From an uncultured Lachnospiraceae bacterium (lineage in GTDB: Bacteria; Bacillota; Clostridia; Lachnospirales; Lachnospiraceae), in NCBI GenBank assembly GCA_905234245.1, contig CAJOGN010000029.1, forward strand, positions 1 through 64,000: a stretch of 64,000 nucleotides of DNA. The letters are read 5' to 3'. Each line of letters starts with the position of its first letter. Positions within the stretch are counted from its first letter, which is position 1. A model generated the notes under the pieces. The model did no database searches. It saw nothing but the letters and a program-made list of their open reading frames with translations, and had not been told where the DNA came from. Of the stretch, positions 17,544 to 26,437 are shown piece after piece. A program made the position numbers and the translations under genes.

Positions 17544-18084
17544 TATTAAGATAAGGTCAAAAATTCTAAAAAAAAGAACAAGATTATCTAATGATGATAT
17601 TATAGATGGTTCTAGAAGAATTGCTAATATACTTGAAATTATTATTAATAGGCTAGGAACAAAGGATATATTGTGCTTTTATCCTTTAGAAAAAGAGGTC
17701 AATTTAATTGATCTATATGATAAGCTGCTGAAAAAAGGACATAATTTGTTTTTTCCAGTGTCTTTCGAAGAAGAGATTAAATTCTATAAGGTTAGTGATT
17801 TGAGTGAATTTGAAGTAGGAAAATTCAATGTGTTAGAGCCTAAGAATCGCGATGTGATGTTCTTAGATAAGGAGGCAGTAGTGATTTGTCCAGGCTTGGC
17901 TTTTGATAAGAAAAATAATCGAATTGGTTATGGCAAGGGTTACTATGACAGATTTCTACAAAAGCACAAAAATACTACTCCCATAGGAGTATGTTTTGGG
18001 TTTCAGATGGTTGATGAACTTGATGTGGGCTACTGGGATGTTCCAATGGAGATGATTATTACTGATACAGTGTTAAAGAGGTAA
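17533..18084 (+). CDS. 5-formyltetrahydrofolate cyclo-ligase
   Basis: A 183-residue enzyme that converts 5-formyl-THF to 5,10-methenyl-THF with ATP. The N-terminal helix has [10 protein letters not shown], and [10 protein letters not shown] binds substrate. The family hallmark [13 protein letters not shown] lies at about residues 133-145 and binds ATP. PLEKEVN and CPGLAFD are also conserved. Family length is usual. It sits between DUF896 and proA. Confidence 0.93.
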   Translation: MTSNIKIRSKILKKRTRLSNDDIIDGSRRIANILEIIINRLGTKDILCFYPLEKEVNLIDLYDKLLKKGHNLFFPVSFEEEIKFYKVSDLSEFEVGKFNVLEPKNRDVMFLDKEAVVICPGLAFDKKNNRIGYGKGYYDRFLQKHKNTTPIGVCFGFQMVDELDVGYWDVPMEMIITDTVLKR

Positions 18085-18120
18085 ACGGGAAGGATACATT
18101 ATTGTTACAAGGAGGAAGCT

Positions 18121-19359
18121 ATGGACTTAAAAGAATTATGTAAAAACGCTAATGAGGCAAAATATATGGTTGCTAAGCTGGATACTAGCACTAAGAATAA
18201 GGTGTTATTAGATACAGCAGAGAGATTAATTAAGGAAAGCAAAGCTATTATTGAGGGTAACAGCTTAGACCTTGATAGAGCCAAGAAGAATAATATGCCT
18301 CAGGGTTTACAGGATAGGCTTTTGCTTGATGAATCAAGAATAGAAGGCATTGCTGAAGGAATAAGACAGGTAGCAGCTCTTGATGACCCAATTGGTGAAG
18401 TAACTTCCATGAAGAAGCGTCCAAATGGTCTTGAAATTGGCAAGAAGCGTGTGCCAATGGGCGTAGTTGGTGTGATATATGAAGCAAGACCTAATGTTAC
18501 GGCTGATGTTTTCTCTTTATGCTTTAAGACAAGTAATGTATGTATATTAAAGGGTGGTTCAGATGCTTTAGAATCTAATAAAGCCATTGTTAGTGTAATT
18601 CATAAGGTGTTAGAGGATAATAACATTCCTACCTATGCATGTACATTGATAGAAGATAATGACAGGGCTACAACTACGCAGTTCATGAAGATGAAGGAGT
18701 ATGTAGATGTATTAATTCCTCGTGGAGGCGCAGGTCTTATTCGTTCTGTTGTTGAGAATGCGACAATTCCAGTAATTGAGACAGGAACAGGTAACTGTCA
18801 TGTATATGTTGATGCAACATGTGATGTAAAGAAAGCTGTTGATATCGTTGAGAATGCCAAGACACAGAGAATTGGTGTATGTAATGCCTGCGAATCATTA
18901 GTAGTTCACAAGGATATTATGGACGAATTCCTTCCTGAATTAGAGAAGCGACTTAATAACAGAGTCGAGTTAAGATGTGATGAGAGGTCCTTAGAAAAGA
19001 TTAATAAGGGTGTTAAGGCTACTTCAGAAGATTATTCTACAGAATACCTTGATTATATAATGTCTATTAAGACAGTGGATAGTGTTGACGAAGCCATTAG
19101 CCATATTAATGCTAATAATACAGGTCACTCTGAGTCCATTGTCTCAGATAATTACGAAAATGTTCAGAAATTCTTAAATGAAGTTGATGCAGCCTGTGTA
19201 TATGCTAATGCTTCTACAAGATTTACAGATGGCTTTGAGTTTGGCTTTGGCGCAGAAATTGGTATTAGTACCCAGAAGCTTCATGCCAGGGGACCTATGG
19301 GACTTGAAGCCCTAACAAGCTCTAAATATATAATATACGGAAATGGTCAGATTAGATAA
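18121..19359 (+). CDS. proA: Gamma-glutamyl phosphate reductase
   Basis: A 412-residue aldehyde-dehydrogenase-fold enzyme for the second step of proline synthesis, using NADPH. VPMGVVGVIYEARPNVTADV is the nucleotide-site region, GNCHVYVD follows, and VCNACESLVVH carries the catalytic cysteine (second C, about residue 258). NNTGHSESIV and FGAEIGISTQKLHARGPMGLE complete the family pattern. ATG 18121 follows AAGGAGG. It works with ProB 800 bases upstream. Confidence 0.96.
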   Translation: MDLKELCKNANEAKYMVAKLDTSTKNKVLLDTAERLIKESKAIIEGNSLDLDRAKKNNMPQGLQDRLLLDESRIEGIAEGIRQVAALDDPIGEVTSMKKRPNGLEIGKKRVPMGVVGVIYEARPNVTADVFSLCFKTSNVCILKGGSDALESNKAIVSVIHKVLEDNNIPTYACTLIEDNDRATTTQFMKMKEYVDVLIPRGGAGLIRSVVENATIPVIETGTGNCHVYVDATCDVKKAVDIVENAKTQRIGVCNACESLVVHKDIMDEFLPELEKRLNNRVELRCDERSLEKINKGVKATSEDYSTEYLDYIMSIKTVDSVDEAISHINANNTGHSESIVSDNYENVQKFLNEVDAACVYANASTRFTDGFEFGFGAEIGISTQKLHARGPMGLEALTSSKYIIYGNGQIR

Positions 19360-19374
19360 TTTGTTGGAGATATA

Positions 19375-20799
19375 ATGAATAACAATTCTAGTAAAACAGA
19401 TGAACAAGAAACACTATTACAATACGAATATATTGACAAGCTTAAGGATATTATATCTGACAAATCAAGCAGACTTGGTCGTAAGCTAACATATAATGTA
19501 ACCACCTTCGGTTGTCAGATGAATGCGAGAGATTCTGAGAAGCTACGTGGAATTCTTGACAGAGTGGGCTATGTAAGGACGCAGTCAGAGAATGCTGACT
19601 TTGTAATCTATAATACGTGTACTGTTAGGGAAAATGCTAATAACAAGGTGTATGGTCGTCTCGGATACCTTCATTCATTGAAGAAAAAGAATCCCAATAT
19701 GATAATTGCCCTTTGTGGCTGTATGATGCAGGAAGAAGTGGTAATTAGCAAGATTAAAGAGTCTTACAGTTTTGTTGACTTGATTTTTGGCACTCATAAT
19801 ATATTCAAATTCCCTGAGCTTTTATATAATGCCTTTAGGTCAGAGGATATGATAATTGATATATGGGAAGATACCACAAGAATTGTTGAGAAGCTACCCA
19901 CATCTCGAAAATACGCTTTCAAATCAGGGGTAAATATTATGTTCGGCTGCAATAATTTCTGTAGTTATTGTATTGTGCCTTACGTTAGAGGTCGCGAGCG
20001 TTCCAGAAAGCCTGATGAGATAATAGATGAGATTAAAGAGCTTGTAAATGATGGCGTTAAGGAGGTTATGCTCCTTGGACAAAATGTTAATTCTTATGGC
20101 AAGGGGTTAGAGGAAGATATCGATTTTGCCAAGCTTCTAAGAATGGTAAATGATATTGAGGGCTTAGAACGTATTCGATTTATGACAAGTCACCCTAAGG
20201 ATTTGTCTGATGAATTAATTGAAGCTATGGCTGATTGTAATAAGGTGTGTCAACATCTGCATTTGCCATTACAATCAGGAAGCAGCGAGATCCTAAGTAA
20301 GATGAATCGTCATTATTCTAAGGAGGATTATCTTAAGTTAGTAGACAAGATTAGAGATAAGATGCCTGATATTGCTTTAACTACTGATATTATAGTCGGC
20401 TTTCCAGGAGAAACTGAGGATGATTTTCTTGAAACAATGGATGTTGTTAAGAAGGTTAAGTTTGATTCTGCATTTACATTTATCTATTCTAAGAGAACAG
20501 GAACACCTGCTGCTACTATGGATAATCAGGTGCCAGAGGATGTAATTAAAGACAGATTCGACAGGCTGTTGGCGGAAGTTCAATCAATTGGCCGTAGCAA
20601 GGCTGAGACATATACAGGAAGCGTTCAAAGTGTTCTTGTTGAAAATGTTAATTCTCAGGATGATAGTTTAATTAGTGGAAGAATGAGTAATAATTCTATT
20701 GTACATTTTCCGGGTGACGAATCACTTATTGGTAGTATTGTGGATGTTAAGCTAACAGAATGTAAAGGATTCTATTATATTGGAGAATTAGATGGGTAA
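19375..20799 (+). CDS. miaB: tRNA-2-methylthio-N6-dimethylallyladenosine synthase
   Basis: A 474-residue methylthiotransferase. The N-terminal domain has three cluster cysteines in TFGCQMNARDSEKL, TCTVRENA and CGCMMQEE. The radical SAM triad is CNNFCSYCIVPYVRGRERSR (about residues 193-212). A TRAM domain closes the protein. VRGRERSR and the MNARDSE form distinguish MiaB from RimO. It adds a methylthio group to i6A37 of tRNA. The start has a GGAG site at 19364-19367. Confidence 0.94.
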   Translation: MNNNSSKTDEQETLLQYEYIDKLKDIISDKSSRLGRKLTYNVTTFGCQMNARDSEKLRGILDRVGYVRTQSENADFVIYNTCTVRENANNKVYGRLGYLHSLKKKNPNMIIALCGCMMQEEVVISKIKESYSFVDLIFGTHNIFKFPELLYNAFRSEDMIIDIWEDTTRIVEKLPTSRKYAFKSGVNIMFGCNNFCSYCIVPYVRGRERSRKPDEIIDEIKELVNDGVKEVMLLGQNVNSYGKGLEEDIDFAKLLRMVNDIEGLERIRFMTSHPKDLSDELIEAMADCNKVCQHLHLPLQSGSSEILSKMNRHYSKEDYLKLVDKIRDKMPDIALTTDIIVGFPGETEDDFLETMDVVKKVKFDSAFTFIYSKRTGTPAATMDNQVPEDVIKDRFDRLLAEVQSIGRSKAETYTGSVQSVLVENVNSQDDSLISGRMSNNSIVHFPGDESLIGSIVDVKLTECKGFYYIGELDG

Positions 20800-21172
20800 A
20801 TGGCTTAAAAAGCGAGATGTTATACTAATAGTATCTTTGTTGATTGTAGGAATAATTGCCCTTGTAATATGGCATTTTGTATATTCTGTTGATGGCAAAT
20901 ATGTAACAATCGAGCAAAGAGATAATCTGATTGGAATATATCCTCTAAATGTTGATAAGGAAATTGAAATCGAACATAGAGGTGAAGTTGTTAACAAGAT
21001 TGTTATTGAAGATGGTTATTGCTATATGGAAGAAGCCGAGTGTCCAGACCATCTATGCATAAAGCAAGGGAAAGTGAATAAATCTGGACAGACTATTGTA
21101 TGCCTTCCTAACAGAGTTGTCGTTACTGTTGCTGATTCTAATAGTAGCGATTATGATAGTGTAGCCAACTAA
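20792..21172 (+). CDS. NusG domain II-containing membrane-anchored protein
   Basis: A 126-residue protein with one N-terminal helix (VILIVSLLIVGIIALVIW) and an outside domain. CPDHLCIKQGKVNKSGQTIV and CLPNRVVV are the family's signature, with three conserved cysteines. The gene overlaps the end of miaB. In Clostridia this family is commonly followed by a Gx transporter, as here, and is often close to flavinylation genes; a redox role is an inference. Two large hairpins separate it from the Gx gene. Confidence 0.8.
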   Translation: MGKWLKKRDVILIVSLLIVGIIALVIWHFVYSVDGKYVTIEQRDNLIGIYPLNVDKEIEIEHRGEVVNKIVIEDGYCYMEEAECPDHLCIKQGKVNKSGQTIVCLPNRVVVTVADSNSSDYDSVAN

Positions 21173-21204
21173 TTGTTGTTTGTGACCTGCTATAGAATAA
21201 ATCA

Positions 21205-21273
21205 AAGGTTTTGTCTATAAAAACTCCTAAGGCACATTCTTAGTGCCGTGGAGTTAATTATAGACAAAACCTT
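21205..21273. repeat. Fold-back element copy A (family with AACTCC/GGAGTT core)
   Basis: Outer arms AAGGTTTTGTCTATAA (21205-21220) and its exact complement (21258-21273) enclose AACTCC (21222-21227) and GGAGTT (21250-21255). An inner GGCAC/GTGCC stem surrounds the loop ATTCTTA (21236-21242). There is no T-run, so it is not a standard terminator. Confidence 0.85.
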
Positions 21274-21289
21274 ACGAATTACTTAAGCA

Positions 21290-21359
21290 TGCACATTATC
21301 TACGAGAACTCCTTAGCCGCATTCTCAGCGGTGGGGAGTTACTCGTAGAATAATGTGCA
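21290..21359. repeat. Fold-back element copy B
   Basis: Arms 21290-21306 (TGCACATTATCTACGAG) and 21342-21359 are complementary with one bulged A. Inside are AACTCC (21307-21312) and GGAGTT (21335-21340), an inner CCGC/GCGG stem and loop ATTCTCA (21321-21327). Core matches copy A; arms are unrelated. It ends six bases before the ribosome site of the Gx gene. Confidence 0.85.
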
Positions 21360-21373
21360 CAAATGGGAGTAAA

Positions 21374-22045
21374 ATGAAGAAGTCGTTACCTGCATTAGCA
21401 GTATTTTTAACATTTGCGCTTGTGTGCAGTTATATAGAATCACTAATCCCCATGCCTTTCGGCGTTCCGGGGATGAAGCTTGGACTTACGAATGTAGTAA
21501 TAATTCTATTGCTATATCTGTTCGGCCCCTTGGATGCTATTATTGTATCAATTCTAAGAGTGGTGCTTATTGGCTTTATGTTCGGCAATGTCTATTCAAT
21601 GTGCTATAGCCTGGCAGGCGCAGTAATAAGCTTCATTTTTATGTATATTTTGTACAGGTTCACTAAGTTCAATATGATAGCTGTATCTGTTGTGGGAGGA
21701 TTTTTGCATAATTCAGCACAGCTGATAGTTGCCATATTCTTTTTTGATAGCGGATATCTTATATATTATCTGCCTGCACTTTTGATAACCGGTGTTGTGA
21801 CCGGTGCGATTATTGGTGTTATTGCCCAGGCTGTGTATACTAGAATTGTAAAGATTATTCATAAAGACGAAGCGTCAGGAGACGATGCCAATACAGCAGG
21901 AGACGACGATGCCAATACATCAGCAGAAGATGAAGACAATCCATCAGCAGAAGATGAAGACAATCCATCAGTGGACACAAACGACAATACAATAGACACG
22001 GCAGCTGATAATAAGTTAATAGAGGGAAAGGACAAGGTACAATAG
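21374..22045 (+). CDS. Gx transporter family membrane protein with acidic repeat tail
   Basis: A 223-residue protein with about five to six membrane helices. It begins MKKSLPALAVFLTFALVCSY and contains FGVPGMKLGLTNVVIILLLY, typical of the family once called heptaprenyl diphosphate synthase component I. Start ATG 21374 follows GGGAG. After the membrane domain comes a strongly acidic tail of about 60 residues made of D/E/N/A/S repeats encoded by tandem DNA repeats. The transported substrate is unknown. Pairing with a NusG-II protein is common in this group of bacteria. Confidence 0.8.
   Translation: MKKSLPALAVFLTFALVCSYIESLIPMPFGVPGMKLGLTNVVIILLLYLFGPLDAIIVSILRVVLIGFMFGNVYSMCYSLAGAVISFIFMYILYRFTKFNMIAVSVVGGFLHNSAQLIVAIFFFDSGYLIYYLPALLITGVVTGAIIGVIAQAVYTRIVKIIHKDEASGDDANTAGDDDANTSAEDEDNPSAEDEDNPSVDTNDNTIDTAADNKLIEGKDKVQ
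21878..21967 (+). repeat. In-frame tandem repeats in the Gx tail
   Basis: Two near-identical units (21878-21898 and 21899-21922, sharing GATGCCAATACA) are followed by two exact 24-base units (21920-21943 and 21944-21967) encoding SAEDEDNP twice. Repeat numbers are multiples of three bases, so length changes keep the frame. Confidence 0.85.
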
Positions 22046-22615
22046 ATGATAGCTTTTCTTAACGGAAGACTAGACAGTATTGATGAGACTTACGTATATA
22101 TTGATTGTGGTGGCGTGGGATATAGTGTTATGATGCCTTCTTTAGATATAGCCGAGATTGGTAATGTTGGAGAAAGCATTAAGGTATATACACATTTTCA
22201 TGTAACTGAGAATGAAATGTCTCTGTATGGCTTTAATGACAAGAAGAGTAAGGAATTATTTGAAATGCTTATATCAGTCAGCGGAATTGGTCCCAAAGCC
22301 GGAATTGCCATCTTAAGCGAACTTACTCCGGATGAACTGATGAATGCTCTGATTACAGGCGATGTCAAAGCAATCTGCGCTGCAAAGGGTGTTGGTAAGA
22401 AGATTGCGGAAAGAGCTATCCTTGAGCTTGCAAGTGAACTTGTTAATGTCAATTCCCCTAGAAAGACAGGTGCATTTGACTCTGATGTTATTATGGCCCT
22501 TGAAGCCTTAGGATATTCTAAGACAGAGTCTAGAGAGGCCCTTAATAACGTAGATTATGTTGAGGGTATGACAGAAGAAGATCTGCTTAAAGAATGTTTG
22601 AAGGTTATGATTTAA
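22046..22615 (+). CDS. ruvA: Holliday junction branch-migration protein RuvA
   Basis: A 189-residue protein with three RuvA parts: the N-terminal OB fold (IAFLNGRLDSIDETYVYIDCGGVGY), the tetramerisation and helix-hairpin-helix region (LISVSGIGPKAGIAILSEL and ICAAKGVGKKIAERAILEL), and the C-terminal domain III that contacts RuvB (EALGYSKTESREAL). It binds four-way junctions and loads RuvB. ruvB follows 21 bases later. Confidence 0.96.
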   Translation: MIAFLNGRLDSIDETYVYIDCGGVGYSVMMPSLDIAEIGNVGESIKVYTHFHVTENEMSLYGFNDKKSKELFEMLISVSGIGPKAGIAILSELTPDELMNALITGDVKAICAAKGVGKKIAERAILELASELVNVNSPRKTGAFDSDVIMALEALGYSKTESREALNNVDYVEGMTEEDLLKECLKVMI

Positions 22616-22636
22616 CATTTTACAAAGGATAATAAT

Positions 22637-23632
22637 ATGAAGCGTGTAATATCTACTGAATTAAAAAAAGAAGAAGCGGCTGTTGAGGCTACCTTAAGAC
22701 CGAAGAAATTAGATGAATATATTGGTCAGGAAAATGTGAAGGAGAACCTTAAGGTATATATTGAAGCAGCCAAGAATCGTGGTGAATCATTAGACCATGT
22801 TCTGTTATACGGACCACCAGGTCTTGGTAAGACCACACTTTCTAATATTATTGCTAATGAAATGGGTGTTAATATTAAGGTTACATCTGGTCCGGCAATT
22901 GCCAAGCCTGGAGAAATGGCAGCAATTCTTAACGGACTTAAGGAAAATGATATCCTCTTTATTGATGAGATTCACAGGCTTAATAGGCAGGTGGAAGAGG
23001 TGTTATATCCTGCAATGGAGGATTTCTGTATTGATATTATGATTGGCAAAGGTCAAAGTGCCAAGTCCATTAGGTTAGACCTTCCGAAATTCACATTAAT
23101 TGGTGCCACAACAAGAGCTGGCCTTCTTACAGCACCCCTTCGTGACAGATTCGGTGTGATATTCCATATGGAATTCTATAATCCTAATGAATTAGCTATG
23201 ATTGTCAATGCATCCTCTAAGGTGCTAAATGTTGATATTGATTCTAAGGGTGCTTTTGAAATAGCAAGAAGAAGTCGTGGAACCCCAAGACTTGCCAATC
23301 GCTTACTTAAGAGAGTAAGGGATTTTGCAGAGGTGGAATATGATGGAACAATAACTGAAGATATTGCGAAATCAGCATTAGACAGGCTGAATGTTGATAC
23401 ATTAGGCCTTGATGTTAATGATAGGAATATACTTCTTACTATTATTGAGAAATATAATGGTGGGCCTGTTGGAATTGATACACTAGCTGCAACAATAGGT
23501 GAAGAATCTGCTACCATTGAAGATGTATACGAGCCTTATCTTGTTAAAATTGGACTTATTAACAGAACTCCGAAGGGAAGAGTTGCAAGTGATGAGGCAT
23601 TTTCGCATTTTGGCATTCAACGTCTTGAATAA
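22637..23632 (+). CDS. ruvB: Holliday junction branch-migration ATPase RuvB
   Basis: A 331-residue AAA+ ATPase. [22 protein letters not shown] opens the family; Walker A is [18 protein letters not shown] (about residues 56-73), Walker B is [11 protein letters not shown], sensor 1 lies in [10 protein letters not shown], and arginine finger and sensor 2 regions follow ([15 protein letters not shown]). The C-terminal winged helix ends with [13 protein letters not shown]. It drives branch migration as a hexamer with RuvA. Confidence 0.97.
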   Translation: MKRVISTELKKEEAAVEATLRPKKLDEYIGQENVKENLKVYIEAAKNRGESLDHVLLYGPPGLGKTTLSNIIANEMGVNIKVTSGPAIAKPGEMAAILNGLKENDILFIDEIHRLNRQVEEVLYPAMEDFCIDIMIGKGQSAKSIRLDLPKFTLIGATTRAGLLTAPLRDRFGVIFHMEFYNPNELAMIVNASSKVLNVDIDSKGAFEIARRSRGTPRLANRLLKRVRDFAEVEYDGTITEDIAKSALDRLNVDTLGLDVNDRNILLTIIEKYNGGPVGIDTLAATIGEESATIEDVYEPYLVKIGLINRTPKGRVASDEAFSHFGIQRLE

Positions 23633-23682
23633 AGGGTTGATTTATGATTAAATATAAGTGTTAGATTGATAGGAGGAATGTT

Positions 23683-24114
23683 ATGTCGGCCAAAAAGAAT
23701 ACTGAGGTTTTAATCGGTGGCAAGAAATATACAATATCAGGATATGAGGAAGAAGAATATCTTCAAAGGGTAGCGACATATATCAATAGTAAGCTTAAGG
23801 AATATAATGAGATTGAAAGCTTTAGGAAGCTGCCAGCAGATATGAAAGCTGCTTTGTTAGAGATAAATATCGCAGATGATTATTTCAAAGCAAAAGAACA
23901 GATTGATAAGTTAGAGTCTGATGCTGAGACTAAGGATCAGGATATTTTCAAATTCAAGCATGATCTTATTAATCTTCAGGTTGAGAATGAAGAGCTTAAG
24001 AAGAAGATAGAGACTATAGAAGAAGAGAAGAAGGAGTTGCTGCTTGCTAAGACTAAGCTGGAAGCATCCCTTGAAGAATCTCTTCTAGGTCCATCAAAAA
24101 GTAACTATAATTAA
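23683..24114 (+). CDS. zapA: Cell division protein ZapA
   Basis: A 143-residue protein. The N-terminal 90 residues match ZapA (VLIGGKKYTISGYEEEEYLQRVATYI and MKAALLEINIADDYFKA), which crosslinks FtsZ filaments. The C-terminal part is a Glu/Lys-rich coiled coil. The clear AGGAGG at 23671-23676 fits ATG 23683. A hairpin terminator follows. Confidence 0.88.
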   Translation: MSAKKNTEVLIGGKKYTISGYEEEEYLQRVATYINSKLKEYNEIESFRKLPADMKAALLEINIADDYFKAKEQIDKLESDAETKDQDIFKFKHDLINLQVENEELKKKIETIEEEKKELLLAKTKLEASLEESLLGPSKSNYN

Positions 24115-24125
24115 TGATAATTATT

Positions 24126-24155
24126 ATTCCCAAGACTTATTTAAGCCTTGGGAAT
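24126..24155 (+). terminator. Terminator after zapA
   Basis: ATTCCCAAG (24126-24134) pairs with CTTGGGAAT (24147-24155), and CTTA/TAAG extend the stem inside. The trailing T-run is weak. Confidence 0.6.
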
Positions 24156-24176
24156 TCTATATTATGGTTAATGCTT

Positions 24177-24244
24177 GCATATATTATATGAGTAACTCCA
24201 CGCTGCTGAGAATGCAGCTTAGGAGTTCTCATAATAATATATGC
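24177..24244. repeat. Fold-back element copy C
   Basis: Arms 24177-24192 (GCATATATTATATGAG) and 24228-24244 are complementary with one extra base. AACTCC (24194-24199) and GGAGTT (24222-24227) enclose a GCTGC/GCAGC stem and loop TGAGAAT, the reverse complement of the ATTCTCA loop of copy B. It therefore lies in the opposite orientation to A and B. Confidence 0.85.
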
Positions 24245-24271
24245 TTGTTAAGAATTATTAAGAGGATAGAT

Positions 24272-26437
24272 ATGAGAGGATTAGAGGTACTTGCACCTGC
24301 AGGAAGTCTTGAGATTTTTAAAAGCGTAATAGATGCTGGGGCTGACGCTGTATATTTTGGAGGGAGCTTGTTCTCAGCTAGGGCCTATGCAACTAATTTT
24401 GATGAAGCAGAAAGTGCTGAGGCGCTAAAATATGCACATTTACATGGGAAAAAGGCATATCTTACACTTAATACATTGATTAAGAATAAAGAGTTTGATG
24501 ATTCGATTCATGATTATGTCAGGTTCTATTATGAAAACGGATTGGACGGAATTATTGTTCAGGATATTGGCTTGATTAAATATATTCGAGAGAACTTTCC
24601 TGATTTACATGTTCATGGTTCTACACAGCTTGCAGTATGTAATTCTTATGGTGCAAGGCTATTCAAAGAGCTTGGGCTTACGAGAATTGTTCCTGCAAGA
24701 GAATTGTCGTTAGAAGAAATTCGAGGTATTTATGATGATACAGGAATGAAGATTGAAGCCTTTGTACATGGGGCTTTATGTTATTCATATTCTGGGGATT
24801 GTCTTATGAGTAGCATAATAGGCGGCAGGAGCGGTAACAGAGGTCGTTGTGCACAGCCTTGTCGGTTAGAATATGATGTTTATGAAAATGGCAGTAAAAT
24901 TAATAATAAAGGGGGCTATGTTCTAAGCCTAAGAGATTTGTGCGGAATTAATGATTTGCCAATGCTTTATGAAAGCGGTGTTTCATCGCTTAAGATTGAA
25001 GGACGCATGAAGAAGAAGCAATATGCATCTGGCGTTGTAAATGTATATCGTAGATATGTTGACTATTTATTAGACAGTATTGTCAAAGGTGATGAATACA
25101 AGGTTCATAAGGATGATTATGATTTGCTATTAAAGCTTGGCAATAGAAGTGGATTTACTAACTGCTATTATTATAACAAGACAGATAATATGGTTACATT
25201 TTCTAAGCCATCTCATGAAAGCGAGAATATTGATGTTGTATTTGAAGAGAATAAGTTGAATGCAACATGTTATTTCATAGCTCATGAAGGTGAACCTATT
25301 AAGATTATTGTTGATTATGATGGTGTTATATCAACTGTTACGGGAAATGTATGTGAAAAGGCAAGTAAAAAGCCAGTAAGTGCAGAGGATATTATTAAGA
25401 GAATTAATAAGACAGGTAATAGTAATTTTACATTTTCAGATATTCATGTAGATTTAGATGATGATATATTCATTCCCCTAGGGGAGATTAACCGTATTAG
25501 ACGAGAGGCTCTAGAACAATTAGAAGATAATATTTGTTCTAAATATACGAGAAAATATGATACTGAAAATAAAATCAATCTAATTGAAAAATCCGAATTC
25601 TTTGATGATAATGCGGATAATAGTACGATTAAAAAAGAATTATCTAATGTTGTTATATCAATTAATGGCATTTCACAGCTAGAAGGAGTTGAGGAGGTGA
25701 TTGATAGAGAGTATGACTTGATAATTCCTTTTAGTAGCTATGATTTATTCCTAAAATATGATGAGATTAGAAGTAAGACTCATGCTAATAAGGTATTTGT
25801 TGAATTTCCATTTGTAATAAGGGATAAGACTGCCAGATTACTTAAGGATAATATTGATATTCTGAGAAACTATGACGGATATGTAGTATCTGGTTATGAT
25901 GGCATAGGTTTTGTTAAGGAATATAAGCTAGAAGGAGTTATAATTGTAGGCTCACACCTATATACCTTCAATAATACGTCTGTTGATTTTGTTAATGATT
26001 TAGGGGCTGACTATAATATTTGCCCAATGGAGCTTAACAATAGAGAATTATCTCATAGGAATAATAGTAATAGCATCATTAACATATACGGAAGGGCGCC
26101 TCTTATGATTAGCGCTAATTGTGTAAATAAGAATTGTAAGGGCTGCGATAAGAAGGAGAAGGAGTTAATCCTTAAGGATAAGAAAGGTAATGAGTTTGGC
26201 ATATTTAACAAATGTAAGGTGTGTTATAATGTCATCTATAATGGTTTGCCAACATGCCTGTTTAACGAGATGGATGTTGTAAGTAGTCTTGGTTTTGCAG
26301 GTGTTAAATTGGATTTTACTAACGAAAGCAAGGATGAAGTTTCAGATATTTTGAATAAATATATGGATTGTCTTGCTAATAAAAAAAGAGTGGAATTTGA
26401 ATATACAACCGCTCATTTTAAAAGAGGAGTAGAATAA
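24272..26437 (+). CDS. U32 family peptidase (RNA-modification-associated)
   Basis: A 721-residue protein starting at ATG 24272; longer in-frame starts read through fold-back element C. It opens LEVLAPAGSLEIFKSVIDAG, and the U32 signature EAFVHGALCYSYSGDCLMSS with GGRSGNRGRCAQPCR is complete, holding the cysteines thought to bind Fe-S. Later cysteines (CVNKNCKGCDKKE, NKCKVCYN) lie in the C-terminal domain. Characterised bacterial U32 proteins (TrhP, RlhA) hydroxylate tRNA or rRNA bases rather than cut proteins, so that is a plausible role. The start of the next gene shares one base with its stop. Confidence 0.85.
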   Translation: MRGLEVLAPAGSLEIFKSVIDAGADAVYFGGSLFSARAYATNFDEAESAEALKYAHLHGKKAYLTLNTLIKNKEFDDSIHDYVRFYYENGLDGIIVQDIGLIKYIRENFPDLHVHGSTQLAVCNSYGARLFKELGLTRIVPARELSLEEIRGIYDDTGMKIEAFVHGALCYSYSGDCLMSSIIGGRSGNRGRCAQPCRLEYDVYENGSKINNKGGYVLSLRDLCGINDLPMLYESGVSSLKIEGRMKKKQYASGVVNVYRRYVDYLLDSIVKGDEYKVHKDDYDLLLKLGNRSGFTNCYYYNKTDNMVTFSKPSHESENIDVVFEENKLNATCYFIAHEGEPIKIIVDYDGVISTVTGNVCEKASKKPVSAEDIIKRINKTGNSNFTFSDIHVDLDDDIFIPLGEINRIRREALEQLEDNICSKYTRKYDTENKINLIEKSEFFDDNADNSTIKKELSNVVISINGISQLEGVEEVIDREYDLIIPFSSYDLFLKYDEIRSKTHANKVFVEFPFVIRDKTARLLKDNIDILRNYDGYVVSGYDGIGFVKEYKLEGVIIVGSHLYTFNNTSVDFVNDLGADYNICPMELNNRELSHRNNSNSIINIYGRAPLMISANCVNKNCKGCDKKEKELILKDKKGNEFGIFNKCKVCYNVIYNGLPTCLFNEMDVVSSLGFAGVKLDFTNESKDEVSDILNKYMDCLANKKRVEFEYTTAHFKRGVE

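Noticed and set aside
21205-21359. Tandem hairpins as ordinary Rho-independent terminators or a CRISPR remnant
   Set aside because: There are no T-runs, arms are far longer than needed and the core is shared at distant loci. Two unequal units with different arms are not a repeat-spacer array.
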